From Sinomonas gamaensis (lineage in GTDB: Bacteria > Actinomycetota > Actinomycetes > Actinomycetales > Micrococcaceae), in contig NZ_SSCL01000003.1 of the NCBI RefSeq assembly GCF_005876955.1, forward strand, positions 1-64,000: a DNA stretch of 64,000 bases. Reading direction: 5' to 3'. The notes below the pieces were generated by a model. It was not told the DNA's origin and did not search any database. It worked only from the letters and a program-made list of their open reading frames with translations. A program made the translations under genes and the position numbers. Positions 36,129-49,800 of this stretch are shown in pieces (positions within the stretch are counted from its first letter, which is position 1; each line of letters opens with the position of its first letter).

Positions 36129-36982
36129 CTAAAGCTCCTGCGCAAAGCGGCCCTCGAGCCGCCTGAAAGTGAATTGGCCGATCACCGTGACGATGAGGGA
36201 CACGACGAGGCCGACGGGAAGCCACAGGGTCATCAGCTGAGGCGGAAGCTCGGCGGTCCCACTCGTGGTCGGATACCAGAAGGCGTAGTGGAAGATCTCG
36301 ACCGCAATGGTGATCGGATTGGCCTGATAGACAGCAAAGAAGCCGGCACCCAGGGTGTTCCTGACCATCGTCCACACGTAGAGCACCGGCGAAGCCCACG
36401 TGACCACCATGAGCAGCAGGTCGACGATATTCTCGAAGTCCCGGAAGTAGACGTTGACAGCACCGAAGAACAGACCGAGTCCCGTGGCCAAGAGCGCGAC
36501 GACCACGAAGCCAGCGACGGCGGCAGCAAGCTGGAGCAGGGACGGGTGCCAGCCCGAGAACACGCAGGCAACGATCAGAACGAGCAGCTGCGGGAAGAAG
36601 TGAACTCCCGAGACCCAGACAGATGCCACCGGGAAGAGTTCACGCGGAAGGTAGATCTTCTTGATCAGGCTCCCGTTGCCGACGATCGAGCGTGCGGCGT
36701 TGCCGAGAGCCTCGGTGAAGAAGTTGATCAGGATGATGCCCGAGAAGAGGTAGACGGCGTAGTTCTCTGTCCCCTTGTTGAGCCCGAGGAATACGCCCAA
36801 CGCCAAGTAGAACACGATGAACTGGACGCCGGGCTTGACGTAGGACCAAAGGAGCCCGAGAACCGATCCTCGGTATCTGACCTTAAGTTCCTTGCGGACT
36901 AGGAGCTTGAGGAGAAACCGCGCACGGATGGTGTCGGCCAGACCCGAGCCGACGCCGGGCCTGACCAACTGCTGGCTTGTGC

Positions 36983-36986
<4 letters not shown>
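36129..36986 (-). CDS. wzm: ABC polysaccharide exporter, permease subunit (Wzm type)
   Basis: 285 residues from a GTG at 36986 that overlaps the glfT2 stop (GTGA). Six membrane segments in ABC-2 layout; LKVRYRGSVLGLLWSYVKPG at the N-terminus is the family hallmark that precedes the first segment, and the end is TVIGQFTFRRLEGRF. Together with the ATPase it should export lipid-linked polysaccharide completed in the cytoplasm. Its place directly after glfT2 and glf makes a galactofuran chain the obvious cargo. Confidence 0.93.
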
Positions 36987-40272
<3,286 letters not shown>

Positions 40273-40352
40273 TTATCCACATAGGAGCCCTCACCGCCTC
40301 CACGGATCACGCGGCTTCCGTAGCCTCGAATGAAGGAAGGTTGGGGGCACCT

Positions 40353-43300
40353 GTGGAATTGCATTTCACTCTTGTGGCGGGCGCCGACGCCGCGCGCACA
40401 CCGGTGCGTCATGAGCTGGTGGCGTACGCGCGAGCTGGCACGGCCGGAAGCGAACTCGAAACGGCCATCGAACAGGCCAAGGGCGTGAGCGGAATCACCT
40501 TGGGGGGCCGGGCGCTGAGCTCCCTCACGATGGGTGAGCCTCCACTCAGCGATGGCGCCACGCTCGTGGCCGGCCAGGCGGGAGAGCTGCGCGACAGCAC
40601 AAGCTGGCCTCGTCTCTGTCTCGCTGTCCGTTCAGGCCCGAGCGCCGGCTTGCTCCGGCCCCTCCTACGCGGCGTCTACAGGGTTGGCAGGGGCGATGGC
40701 GAGCGGGCGCCTCTGCCGGGCGTGATAGCGATATCCGACCCGCAGTTGTCCCGGTTCCACGCAGAACTCCGGGTAAGCGACACCAGCGTGGAGATCATTG
40801 ACCGCGGCAGCACGAACGGGATCTGGGTGGAGGGACGCAGGGTCCGCACGGCTCACCTCGTTGCCGGGCAGAGGGTTCGGATGGGGTCGTCCGAACTGAG
40901 TCTGGAGTTTCCGGACGACGTCCTCCTCGATTCGACAGCGGGCCTGGGTTATGGCCAACCGCTGCGAGTTGTTCGGGATGCTCCTTTCCAGAGGACGACG
41001 GCGATGCTCGCCGCCGCGGCCCTGCCGCTTCTGTTCGGCCTCGGCATGGCGATCCTCACCGGCCAGTGGATGTTCCTCGCCTTTTCGGGTGTCTCGGCCC
41101 TCACCCTGCTCCTTCCACTCGCCGAGGCGATCAGATGCCGCGGGGCCTTCGCGCGGCGGATCAGCGAAGCGCTCGCCGAGGATCTTGCGAGACGCTTCGC
41201 GGCGGCGCCTGACGCGGCCGAGCTGGGCTTGGCCGGCGAGGCGACGGCGCGAACGAATGCTGCCCGCCCCCGCGACCTCGTAGTTCGCCTCGGCGTCGCG
41301 GCTCTCCCTGCCGACCTTCAGATCGACCCTGAGCCTCCGTCCAAGCCAGCACACGCGGCGGTGCCGCTGACTGTGCCCCTCGGAGGAGTCATCGCCCTTC
41401 GCGGCAGTCCTCGTGCCATCGAAGGCCTCGCGCGGTTCCTGCTGCTGCAACTGGCGGCCTTCCCAAGCTGCTCTGAAGTGACGGTCGTCCTCGCCGGAGG
41501 AAGTCGGGCTCTCCGTACCGACGCCCGCTTCGCACCCCGAATCACCGTGCTCTCCGAGGCGGAGCTGGCTGATGCCGCCCGGACGTTTGCGCGGTTCTCT
41601 GCTGAACGCGTTGTCGTCGTTGTTGTGCCCGACTCCAGCATGGGGATCGAGGAGGATGCCGTTCGAGCCTGCGCGGAAGCGGCGGCTGCACGCGGCTACT
41701 GCGTTGTGGACGCAACGCGAGCGGTCCGGCCGCCAAATATTGTGGTCGACGTTGACGAATTCCAGGGAGCGGTCCTCAGAGGAGCGTCACGACAGCCCTT
41801 CCAACCGGATCTGGTCCCAGCACGATCTTTCGAAGCCGGTGCGCGGGCTCTGGGGCGCCGGGCTTTCGCTGCGGAGCCATCCAGCCTCCCCGGGCGGCTC
41901 GGGCTCGCCGATATCATCCCGAACACCGTCGGGAGCCTCTGTGCGGCCTGGAGCAAGAACGCAAACGCCAACGGCGGTCTCCGCGTTCCTGTGGGGCGGG
42001 CCCTCCACGGACCGGCCGAGATCAACCTCGTCTCCGACGGGCCGCATGTCCTGATCGCCGGGACCACGGGGTCTGGGAAATCTGAGCTGCTTCGCACCCT
42101 CGTCGTTAGCGGAGCTGCAGCCCACTCCCCGGCCCGCCTCACGTTCCTCCTGATCGACTTCAAGGGAGGCGCGGGGTTGGAGCCGCTTGCCGGGCTTCCA
42201 CATTGCGTGGGCCTTCTGACGGACCTCGAAGACGACATGCATCGCGCTCTCGCGTCGCTTCGCGCGGAACTGAAGCGTCGGGAGAGGCTGCTCGCTGACC
42301 TTCGCTGCGCCGATATCGACGACTACGCGCAGCAGTCGTCGGGAGAAGCCCTCCCCCATCTGGCGATTGTTGTCGACGAGTTCCGCATGCTCGTGGAAGA
42401 CGCGCCCGAGTCGCTCGCCGAACTCCTCCGCGTGGCGACAATCGGCCGATCCCTTGGCATACACCTCGTCCTTGCGACCCAACGACCCCGAGGAGCCGTC
42501 ACGGCCGATATCCGCGCAAACATCGGGTCAGTGATCGCCCTGCGCGTCGCGTCGGAGGAAGAGTCTCGGGACATCCTCGGCTCTCCCGACGCCGCGAGAA
42601 TCTCTACAGATATTCCTGGACGGGCCGTACTGGCCGTGAACGGCCGTGAGCCGTTCGAGTTCCAGACAGGATCCTTAACGTCTGCGCCCATGCCACCAGA
42701 CTCCGAGCGCGTGGAGCTCACTTCTGTCGAAGACTGGCTCAGCGGCGCTCGACTTCCTCGCGGCGAATCCAGCATGACGGCGGCTCTGGCGGCCGAACGC
42801 TTTGTCCGCATGACGAGGATGGCGTGGGAACGTATGGGAGGCGGATCGTTGAGAAAACCGGTTGCGCCTCCGCTGCCTCTCGAGGCCGGGCCGACGGCGA
42901 CAGGAGGTCTGTGGATCCCCTTGGCCATCGGGGACTATCCAGACAGCCAGGAGACCGCGGTGCTTTCCTGGGCTCCCGAAGAACAAGGTCACCTTGCGTT
43001 GCTGGGAACGCGGGCTGGAGGTGTTGATGTCGCCACTGCCGCTGTCGTCGGCCAGCTCGCAGGCGCCGAAAAGGAACGCCACCTGTATCTCCTCGACGGC
43101 GACGGCTCACTGACCCACCTCTCGGGTCGCAGAAGAGTCGGGGCTTATGCCGACCCCTCCGACCTTCGGCTCGCGGCCAGGATCATCGACCGGGTTGCTG
43201 ATACAGCAGCGGCCGAGGGAATCCCTCTCATCCTCGTCGTCTCCGCCTGGGGCAACTGGATCGCCGCCTTTCGCCAGAGCGCTCAGGCCTCGGCTGAGGA

Positions 43301-44228
43301 CCGCCTTCTGGATGTCCTGCGGGCGGCTCCACGCAACATCACCCTGGTGCTCTCGGGTGAACGAGAGCTCGCGGCCTCACGCGCTTTCGGGGCCTTGCCG
43401 TGCCGGCTGTTCTTCCCTCTCGGCGTGACAGCTGAAGCCCAGCTTGGCTGGCCGGCCCTTCCCTCAGGGGCAGCAGTTCCGCTCAGAGCCATAGCTACAG
43501 GACCCCTGAGCCCGGGAGGCCCAATCGCCGCCCAGTGCTTCCTCCCGCCAGACGCTGAGGAGCCCGCACCACTCGACGAGCATTCGTCAGCGGTGCCGCC
43601 GCCGATCCGGGTCGAGCCTCTCCCGACGGTCGTCATGGCCGCAGACGTCGGCCACCGGATTCAGCAGGGCCGGCGATTCCGACGGGCACCGACGCGCAGC
43701 CTCGCCGTAGGTCTCGGCTGCGATTCCGAGCCCGTGGTCCTTCCGCTGAAGCCAGGGGAGGTGCTCATGGCCCTCGGCAGGCGTCGAACGGGAAAGACAT
43801 CACTCCTTGCTGCCCTGCCCGCAATGAACCCGCACCTCGTCTGGCACCACGTGACACGCGAATGGCTGGCTGGGTCTGCCCCTGCCGAAGCAGACCTGAG
43901 GCAGGAGCCGCAAGCAGAGTCGCCCATCCTGCTCGTCGACGACGCGGACCAACTCAGCGCGGCCGAGAGCCACGCATTGGCCTCGGCGGTGCGCGCCGGC
44001 GCGGTCGTCGTCGCCACGGCGGACCTCCGCCCCGGCCTCCTCTCGCGGTGTCCCTTGGTCATGCCAGGAACTGTTGTTCGCTCGGGAATCGTCCTCGCGC
44101 CTCAATCACCCGCTGACGGAGAGGCGTTCGGGGCTCGTCTCGAGCCGCTCGGGCGAGTTCCACCCGGGCGTGGTGTGGCAATTGCGGAGGGCGAGCTCAC
44201 CGAGGTCCAGCTCGGCACACTGGGATAA
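40353..44228 (+). CDS. FHA-domain FtsK/SpoIIIE ATPase (EssC-like)
   Basis: About 1291 residues. Start GTG 40353 was chosen; TTG 40341 sits directly on the ribosome binding site GAAGGAAGG. An N-terminal part of about 80 residues is followed by an FHA domain (about 105-180: YRVGRGDGERAPLPG, then SDPQLSRFHAEL, then RGSTNGIWVEGR), which binds phosphothreonine, and a membrane hairpin (about 222-262). The first FtsK-type domain has Walker A GTTGSGKSELLR near 570 and Walker B AIVVDEFRMLVED near 670. A further P-loop, GRRRTGKTSLL, lies near 1142. Domain order is that of the EssC/EccC type VII secretion motor, but no WXG100, EccB, EccD or mycosin gene is nearby. A conserved stand-alone role in Actinobacteria is possible. 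Confidence 0.85.
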   Translation: MELHFTLVAGADAARTPVRHELVAYARAGTAGSELETAIEQAKGVSGITLGGRALSSLTMGEPPLSDGATLVAGQAGELRDSTSWPRLCLAVRSGPSAGLLRPLLRGVYRVGRGDGERAPLPGVIAISDPQLSRFHAELRVSDTSVEIIDRGSTNGIWVEGRRVRTAHLVAGQRVRMGSSELSLEFPDDVLLDSTAGLGYGQPLRVVRDAPFQRTTAMLAAAALPLLFGLGMAILTGQWMFLAFSGVSALTLLLPLAEAIRCRGAFARRISEALAEDLARRFAAAPDAAELGLAGEATARTNAARPRDLVVRLGVAALPADLQIDPEPPSKPAHAAVPLTVPLGGVIALRGSPRAIEGLARFLLLQLAAFPSCSEVTVVLAGGSRALRTDARFAPRITVLSEAELADAARTFARFSAERVVVVVVPDSSMGIEEDAVRACAEAAAARGYCVVDATRAVRPPNIVVDVDEFQGAVLRGASRQPFQPDLVPARSFEAGARALGRRAFAAEPSSLPGRLGLADIIPNTVGSLCAAWSKNANANGGLRVPVGRALHGPAEINLVSDGPHVLIAGTTGSGKSELLRTLVVSGAAAHSPARLTFLLIDFKGGAGLEPLAGLPHCVGLLTDLEDDMHRALASLRAELKRRERLLADLRCADIDDYAQQSSGEALPHLAIVVDEFRMLVEDAPESLAELLRVATIGRSLGIHLVLATQRPRGAVTADIRANIGSVIALRVASEEESRDILGSPDAARISTDIPGRAVLAVNGREPFEFQTGSLTSAPMPPDSERVELTSVEDWLSGARLPRGESSMTAALAAERFVRMTRMAWERMGGGSLRKPVAPPLPLEAGPTATGGLWIPLAIGDYPDSQETAVLSWAPEEQGHLALLGTRAGGVDVATAAVVGQLAGAEKERHLYLLDGDGSLTHLSGRRRVGAYADPSDLRLAARIIDRVADTAAAEGIPLILVVSAWGNWIAAFRQSAQASAEDRLLDVLRAAPRNITLVLSGERELAASRAFGALPCRLFFPLGVTAEAQLGWPALPSGAAVPLRAIATGPLSPGGPIAAQCFLPPDAEEPAPLDEHSSAVPPPIRVEPLPTVVMAADVGHRIQQGRRFRRAPTRSLAVGLGCDSEPVVLPLKPGEVLMALGRRRTGKTSLLAALPAMNPHLVWHHVTREWLAGSAPAEADLRQEPQAESPILLVDDADQLSAAESHALASAVRAGAVVVATADLRPGLLSRCPLVMPGTVVRSGIVLAPQSPADGEAFGARLEPLGRVPPGRGVAIAEGELTEVQLGTLG

Positions 44229-44231
44229 GGA

Positions 44232-44657
44232 TCAGTCGGCAGAACTGCGCACGGCGCGCTGGGTGGCGGCGAACACCGGCTTGGTGAAGAGCAGAACCAG
44301 GGCGGCCGCCGCCGGGACGAGAATCAGAAGGCCGTAGAGAACATAGCCGCCGGTCATGGTCGGAAGACCGATCGTCGCGGCAAAGAGCTGGACCACAAGA
44401 ACCGCTGACCGCGTCCAGCGATATCCCCGGGCGAGGAGAAGCCCCGCGAAGGCGATGCCCACCCCGAAGAGCGCCAGCAGCACCATGGTGAAGATCGCGC
44501 CACCAGGCGAGACCTGCGCTTGGCCGTTGGCGAGCTCAATCCCATACAAGACAGCAAGCGCTAGAAGCACCAAGGCCTCAAGCCACACAATAGCGACGAG
44601 GACGACAAGTTGGACGGGCCTTGCCTGTCCCGGGGAGGACGGCGTGGAAGACTGCAC
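44232..44657 (-). CDS. Small membrane protein, hypothetical
   Basis: 141 residues from a GTG at 44657. Four hydrophobic segments (about 18-40, 53-77, 85-103 and 108-130) with short loops; VQLVVLVAIVWLEALVLLAL and GYVLYGLLILVPAAAALVLL are examples. Both ends are hydrophilic. It is convergent with the FHA/FtsK gene (3 bp between the stops) and divergent from whiB1. The family is not named here; such four-helix proteins are common next to whiB1 in Micrococcaceae, an impression rather than a verified fact. Confidence 0.7.
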   Translation of the reverse strand: MQSSTPSSPGQARPVQLVVLVAIVWLEALVLLALAVLYGIELANGQAQVSPGGAIFTMVLLALFGVGIAFAGLLLARGYRWTRSAVLVVQLFAATIGLPTMTGGYVLYGLLILVPAAAALVLLFTKPVFAATQRAVRSSAD

Positions 44658-44845
44658 AGGCTGAGATTACCGAAGGCTCGGGGTCTCCCCGAATGCCCGA
44701 GAGGCGAGTGGCTCAGATGTGACGCATCCCTCGCCTCAGCGGCTCAAATCCTCGGCCTTCCCCCTTGTTTACACCCAGTTAACGTGACAACCTTAATGAA
44801 GTTGACCGCGGGGCCCCAAGTAGGCCCCTTTGCTTTGGGACGCCT

Positions 44846-44861
44846 CGTGAAAATCTTCACA
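44846..44861 (+). promoter_or_regulatory. CRP-type site upstream of whiB1
   Basis: CGTGA-AAATCT-TCACA matches the TGTGA-N6-TCACA consensus of CRP-family regulators at nine of ten specified positions. It lies 35 bp before the whiB1 start. Mycobacterial whiB1 is a known CRP-cAMP regulated gene, which supports the call; the true transcription start is unknown. Confidence 0.6.
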
Positions 44862-44896
44862 AGCGCATCCCCCGGAAACGGAGTACTTCAAGAACT

Positions 44897-45145
44897 ATGG
44901 ACTGGCGTGATCGTGCTGCCTGCCTGGACAAGGATCCCGAGCTCTTCTTCCCCGTGGGGAACACTGGCCCGGCACTGCTCCAGATCGAGGAAGCGAAGAG
45001 CGTCTGCCGCCGCTGCCCCGTCATCGACACCTGTCTCCAATGGGCGCTTGAAAGCGGTCAGGACGCTGGGGTGTGGGGCGGAATGAGCGAAGACGAACGC
45101 CGCGCTCTCAAGCGCCGCGCGGCCCGCGCGCGTCGCGCCTCCTAA
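44897..45145 (+). CDS. whiB1: WhiB1-type iron-sulfur transcription factor
   Basis: 82 residues. The four [4Fe-4S] cysteines are Cys9, Cys37, Cys40 and Cys46; the turn motif is GVWGG (58-62), followed by the basic DNA-binding tail ERRALKRRAARARRAS. MDWRDRAACLDKDPELFFPV and GVWGGMSEDERRALKRR are nearly identical to mycobacterial WhiB1, an NO-sensitive regulator that binds the primary sigma factor. Next to it, on the opposite strand, is the pdtaS-type kinase gene, the same arrangement as in mycobacteria, so orthology is likely. A CRP-like site lies in its promoter region. Confidence 0.95.
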   Translation: MDWRDRAACLDKDPELFFPVGNTGPALLQIEEAKSVCRRCPVIDTCLQWALESGQDAGVWGGMSEDERRALKRRAARARRAS

Positions 45146-45173
45146 ACCGATCCCTTCCCCAGGGGGAACCACT

Positions 45174-45202
45174 CCGCCCGCTGCGCCTCGCGCGGCGGGC
45201 GG
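45174..45202. terminator. Hairpin between whiB1 and pdtaS
   Basis: CCGCCCGC (45174-45181) pairs with GCGGGCGG (45195-45202) between two convergent genes. There is no T tract on either side, so this is a weak terminator candidate. Confidence 0.4.
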
Positions 45203-45241
45203 CGTCGTGTCCGGGCCAGAACCCTAGAACTCGCTCAGGGT

Positions 45242-46714
45242 TCACCTGCGGCCCGGACGAAGATGGATTGTCACCTCGGTTCCGCCCCCGGACCGCGGGC
45301 CCCACTGAATGGACCCTCCGAGTTCGCTCGTCACCAAAGTCCTCACAATCTGGAGCCCAAGACCCTCGTGGCGGATTCCGTGCTCAGGCATGCCCACGCC
45401 GTCGTCCGCCACGGTGACCTCGAGCGTCTCCTCGCCAGATTCTTCCCGCCCGCGGCGCGCAATGAGCCAGACGGTCCCCGAACGATCCTCAAGGCCGTGT
45501 TCGACGGCGTTTGTCACCAGCTCGTTGATGACGAGCGCCAGCGGGGTCGCGAGGTCGCTCGGAAGTCCGCCGAACTCGCCTTCGCGCTCCGTGGTGACGT
45601 GCTGATTGCCCGCAGCTACCTCGGCGGAGAGACGGAACTGCCTCTCGATGAGCTCGTCGAAGTCGACGTTCTGGGTGAGTCCTTGGGACAGCGTCTCGTG
45701 GACCAGGGCAATCGTTGCGACTCGCCTCATCGCCTGTTCGAGGCCCTGCCTGCCCTCCTCGCTCTTCATGCGGCGGGATTGCATCCGCAGGAGCGCAGCC
45801 ACGGTCTGGAGATTGTTCTTGACCCGGTGATGGATCTCGCGGATCGTGGCGTCTTTGGTCACGAGCTCCATTTCCCGTCGCCGGAGTTCTGAAACGTCGC
45901 GGCACAGCACCAGCGCCCCAAACCGTTCGCGCTCGTCGCGAAGCGGAATGGCGCGCAGCGAAAGGCTCACGCCCCGTGATTCGATCTCGCTGCGCCACGG
46001 CATCCGGCCCGTGACGACAAGCGGGAGAGTCTCGTCCACCAGCCGCCGATCCTTCAGGAGGTTCGTCGTCAGCTCGGCGAGCGATCTGCCCTCGAGCGAA
46101 TCGAAGCCGCCCAACCTTCGGAAGGCGGAGACGCCGTTCGGACTCGCGTATTGGACGATGCCTTCGGCGTCGAGGCGAATCAGCCCATCGCCCACACGCG
46201 GGGCGCCCCGCCTCGATCCGGTCGGCGAGGCGAAGTCGGGCCAGAGTCCCAGGGTGCCCATCCTGAGCAGATCGTAGGCACACTGCCGGTACGTCAGTTC
46301 GAGACGGGAGGGCATCCGCGAACTCGAGAGATCCATGTGCGATGTGACGACCGCGAGCGTCCGGCCATTTCGGACGAAGGGAACGGCCTCCACCCTCAGA
46401 GCCATCTCTGCGTTGAAGCTCGTCTCATGACTTCGCTCGATGCTCTGGCTCACCCATGCCCTGTCGACGAGGGGCCGCAGATCACCTCGCACCTTCTCGC
46501 CCACGATGTCCTCATGGAACACAGTGTGAGTCGTGGACGGCCGCACGTGCGCGAGGGCGGTGTACCCGCCCTCGGGGTCCGGGAACCACAGGGCCAAATC
46601 GGCGAACGCCAGGTCCGCAACGAGTTGCCAGTCGCCGACGAGCAGATGGAGCCACTCGGCATCGCCCGGCCCGAAGTCGGCTTGTTCCCTGATGGTGTCC
46701 GTGAAGAGGGCCAC
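45242..46714 (-). CDS. pdtaS: PdtaS-type sensor histidine kinase
   Basis: 490 residues from a GTG at 46714 (ALFTDTIREQADFGPGDAEW). It has an N-terminal GAF-like domain (about 10-150: LHLLVGDWQLVADLAFADLA), a PAS domain (about 170-285: GLIRLDAEGIVQYASPNGVS), a HisKA_2 dimerisation domain with phospho-acceptor in IHHRVKNNLQTVAALLRMQS (His near 295) and an HATPase domain (LVINELVTNAVEHG, then VADDGVGMPE, then GLGLQIV). It is soluble, as in mycobacterial PdtaS, which signals to the RNA-binding antiterminator PdtaR. No pdtaR is present in the window. An upstream GTG at 46777 would add 21 residues encoded by a tandem repeat and was not preferred. Confidence 0.92.
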   Translation of the reverse strand: MALFTDTIREQADFGPGDAEWLHLLVGDWQLVADLAFADLALWFPDPEGGYTALAHVRPSTTHTVFHEDIVGEKVRGDLRPLVDRAWVSQSIERSHETSFNAEMALRVEAVPFVRNGRTLAVVTSHMDLSSSRMPSRLELTYRQCAYDLLRMGTLGLWPDFASPTGSRRGAPRVGDGLIRLDAEGIVQYASPNGVSAFRRLGGFDSLEGRSLAELTTNLLKDRRLVDETLPLVVTGRMPWRSEIESRGVSLSLRAIPLRDERERFGALVLCRDVSELRRREMELVTKDATIREIHHRVKNNLQTVAALLRMQSRRMKSEEGRQGLEQAMRRVATIALVHETLSQGLTQNVDFDELIERQFRLSAEVAAGNQHVTTEREGEFGGLPSDLATPLALVINELVTNAVEHGLEDRSGTVWLIARRGREESGEETLEVTVADDGVGMPEHGIRHEGLGLQIVRTLVTSELGGSIQWGPRSGGGTEVTIHLRPGRR

Positions 46715-46722
46715 CGCACCGC

Positions 46723-46764
46723 CTTGTCGATAGAAAGCACTTGCTTGTCGATAGAAAGCACTTG
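46723..46764. repeat. 21-bp perfect tandem duplication before pdtaS
   Basis: Two adjacent identical 21-bp units, 46723-46743 and 46744-46764, starting CTTGTCGATAGAAAGCACTT, 8 bp upstream of the pdtaS start codon. The unit length keeps the reading frame; if translation began further upstream (GTG 46777), it would encode SAFYRQA twice. It probably alters promoter or leader spacing. Confidence 0.9.
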
Positions 46765-46824
46765 GCCGCGGGGGCACAGCCCACGCGGCCTCCAGCCGGC
46801 GCGCCTCGTAACGAGAACGAAGAC

Positions 46825-49800
46825 CTAATGACGGACGATCGACCGGAGCAGCCTCAATGCTACCGACAGCGAGGCCATGTCGTCGCTCTCGAGCGCGTTG
46901 ACCTCCTTGAACATCGTTGCCGCCCGGCTCAGCGACTCCGCATTCTGGGATTCCCAGACGGCGAGCCGTTCCTCGGGCTTCGTCCCAGCAGGAGCAACCT
47001 CCATGACGGAACGGGTGATGTCCGCCACCGTGCTGTAGAGATCGTCCCTGAGCGCCGCACGTGCCAGCGCCTGCCACCTGTCATTGCGCGGAAGCGCCGT
47101 GATGCGCTCGAGGAGGGCGTCGACGTTGAAGCGGTCGAACACTGTGTAGTAGACCCCCGCGATCTCCTCGACACCCTCCGAGGAGGTCTGCGCGATGCGC
47201 GCGATGTCGAGCAGCGCGAAGCTCTCGAACAGTTCCGCCCACCGCTGGGCGAACTCCTCCGGGAGGCCCCAGGCCCTGCCCCGTTCGAGCCATCCGCGAA
47301 CGCGCTCCGCGTCCTGGCCCCGCAGGTACTGCAGAAGGCGCGACTGCAGGGCGGACATCGGCTTGGAGTAGAGGTCCACGACCTCTCCGATCGTCCGGCT
47401 TCCGGTCCCCTGATGGATGAGCCATCGCAGGGCGCGGTCGAGCAGACGACGGATGTCATGGTGGACCGTGGTCCAGTGTTCGGTTGGGAATGAGGCCGGG
47501 AGGGAGTTGACGACCGCGATCATCTCATCGAGCTGATACAGCTCGCGGAGCGCCACGAAGGCCTTCGCGACAGCGGAATCCGTTGCGCTCGTCTCCTCGA
47601 TGGCGCGGAAGGCGAAGGCGATCCCGCCCATGTTGACCATGTCATTGGCCACGACGGTCGCGATAATCTCCCGTCGCAGCGGATGAGTGTCCAGCTCTTC
47701 CCCGAACCGTTCGCGAAGCTGCTTCGGGAAGTACCGCTGCAGCGTCTCCTTGAACCAGGGATCGTCGGCAAGATCACTCTGGCCGAGCGACTCGGCAAGC
47801 TCGATCTTGGCGTAGGCGGCCAGAACCGAAAGCTCCGGGGAGGTGAGGCCCTGCCCCTGCTCGAGGCGGCGGTGCAGCTGCTCGGTCGTCGGGAGGGCTT
47901 CGAGGTCGCGGTTGAGGTCCGCGTGCTGCTCGAGCCAATCCATCATGCGCTCGAAGCTCGGGCTCCATTCCGCAACCCGCGCCCGATCGTTCACGAGGAG
48001 GATGTTCTGGTCGATGTTGTCGTCCAGAACGAGACGCGCCACTTCGTCGGTCATCGATGCGAGGAAAGCCGCTCGTTCATCAGCGGAGAGCTTCCCGGCC
48101 GCGACCATGCGATCCACGAAGATCTTGATGTTGACCTCGTGGTCAGAGCAGTCCACTCCAGCCGAATTGTCGATCGCGTCGGTGTTCAGGATGACGCCCT
48201 GGAGCGCGGCCTCGATGCGCCCTCGCTGGGTGAAGCCCAGGTTTCCGCCCTCGCCCACGACCTTGACCCGCAGGTCCCGTCCGTCCACGCGGATCGCGTC
48301 GTTCGCCTTGTCGCCGACTTGGGCCTGAGTCTCGGTGCTGGCCTTGACGTACGTCCCGATGCCACCGTTGTAGAGCAGGTCGACGGGGGCAAGCAAGATC
48401 GAGCGGAGCATCTCGTTCACGCTGAGCTGGGTGGTCCCGGCAGGCAGGCCCAGAGCTGCTCGCACTTCCTCCGACACCGGAATCCATTTGGCTGTTCGGG
48501 GGTAGACGCCACCGCCGGCGCTGATGAGTTCCTTGTCATAGTCGTCCCAGGACGAACGCGGAAGCTGGAAGAGCCTGCGTCGCTCGGCGAACGAGGTTGC
48601 GGGGTCAGGGTTCGGATCGAGGAACAGGTGGCGGTGGTCAAAAGCCGCAACCAATTTGATGTGCTCCGAGAGCAGCATCCCATTGCCGAAGACGTCGCCC
48701 GACATATCGCCAACGCCAACGACGGTGAAGTCCTCCGTCTGGGTATCGACGTCGAGCTCGCTGAAATGCCTCTTGACGGATTCCCACGCGCCGCGGGCCG
48801 TGATGCCCATCGCCTTGTGGTCATAGCCGACGGAACCGCCCGACGCGAACGCGTCCCCGAGCCAGAAGCCGTATTCCGACGAGAGGCCGTTCGCAATGTC
48901 GGAGAAGCTCGCAGTTCCCTTGTCGGCCGCGACCACCAGGTACGGATCGTCATCGTCGTGCCTCACGATGCCCGCGGGAGGAACGACCGTTTCACCCTGT
49001 TCGGCGGTCGAGACGCGATTGTCTGTGAGATCGAGAAGTCCCCTGATGAACGTCTTGTAGCTCTCGATCCCTTCAGCTAGCCATGCTGCCCGATCCACGG
49101 AAGGACTCGGAAGCCGCTTGGCGAAGAAGCCTCCCTTGGCGCCGGTCGGGACGATGACTGCATTCTTCACGACCTGAGCCTTGACCAGGCCGAGGATCTC
49201 GGTCCGGAAGTCCTCACGCCGGTCGGACCAGCGGAGACCGCCGCGAGCGACTTTGCCGAAACGCAGGTGAACGCCCTCGACCCTGGGCGAGTACACCCAG
49301 ATCTCGAACATCGGTTTGGGCGAGGGCAGCCCTTCGATCTCAGAAGGCCGGAGCTTGATGCTGAGGTAGGACTTGTCGAGGTAGTAGTTGGTGCGCAGCG
49401 AGGCGTCGATGAGGTTGATGTAGGTGCGAAGCAGACGGTCCGCGTCGAGAGTAGGCACCTGCTCGAGCTGCTCCGTGAGCTCGGTACGCAGTCGGTCCAT
49501 GGTCTGCGAGCGCCGCTCGGAATCAAGGCTCGGGTCGAAGCGGGCTTCGAAGAGCGCCACCAGCCTGCGCGTGACGGCCGAGTTCGCGAGAAGCGTGTCT
49601 GCGATGAAGCCGAGCGAGTTGGTGTTCCCCGTCTGACGCATGTACTTCGCGTAGCTCCTGAGGATGACCACCTGACGAGACGTCATCCCTTCTCGGAGGA
49701 CGAGCCGGTCGAGGGTATCGGACTCCGTCTCGCCCGAGAGGGCCGCCCCAAAGGCGTCAGCGAGAAGATCGCCCGTCGCGAGCGGATCGACGCCGGCTGG

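Noticed and set aside
40353-44228. A complete type VII secretion locus around the EssC-like ATPase
   Set aside because: No WXG100, EccB, EccD, EccE or mycosin gene lies on either side in the window.
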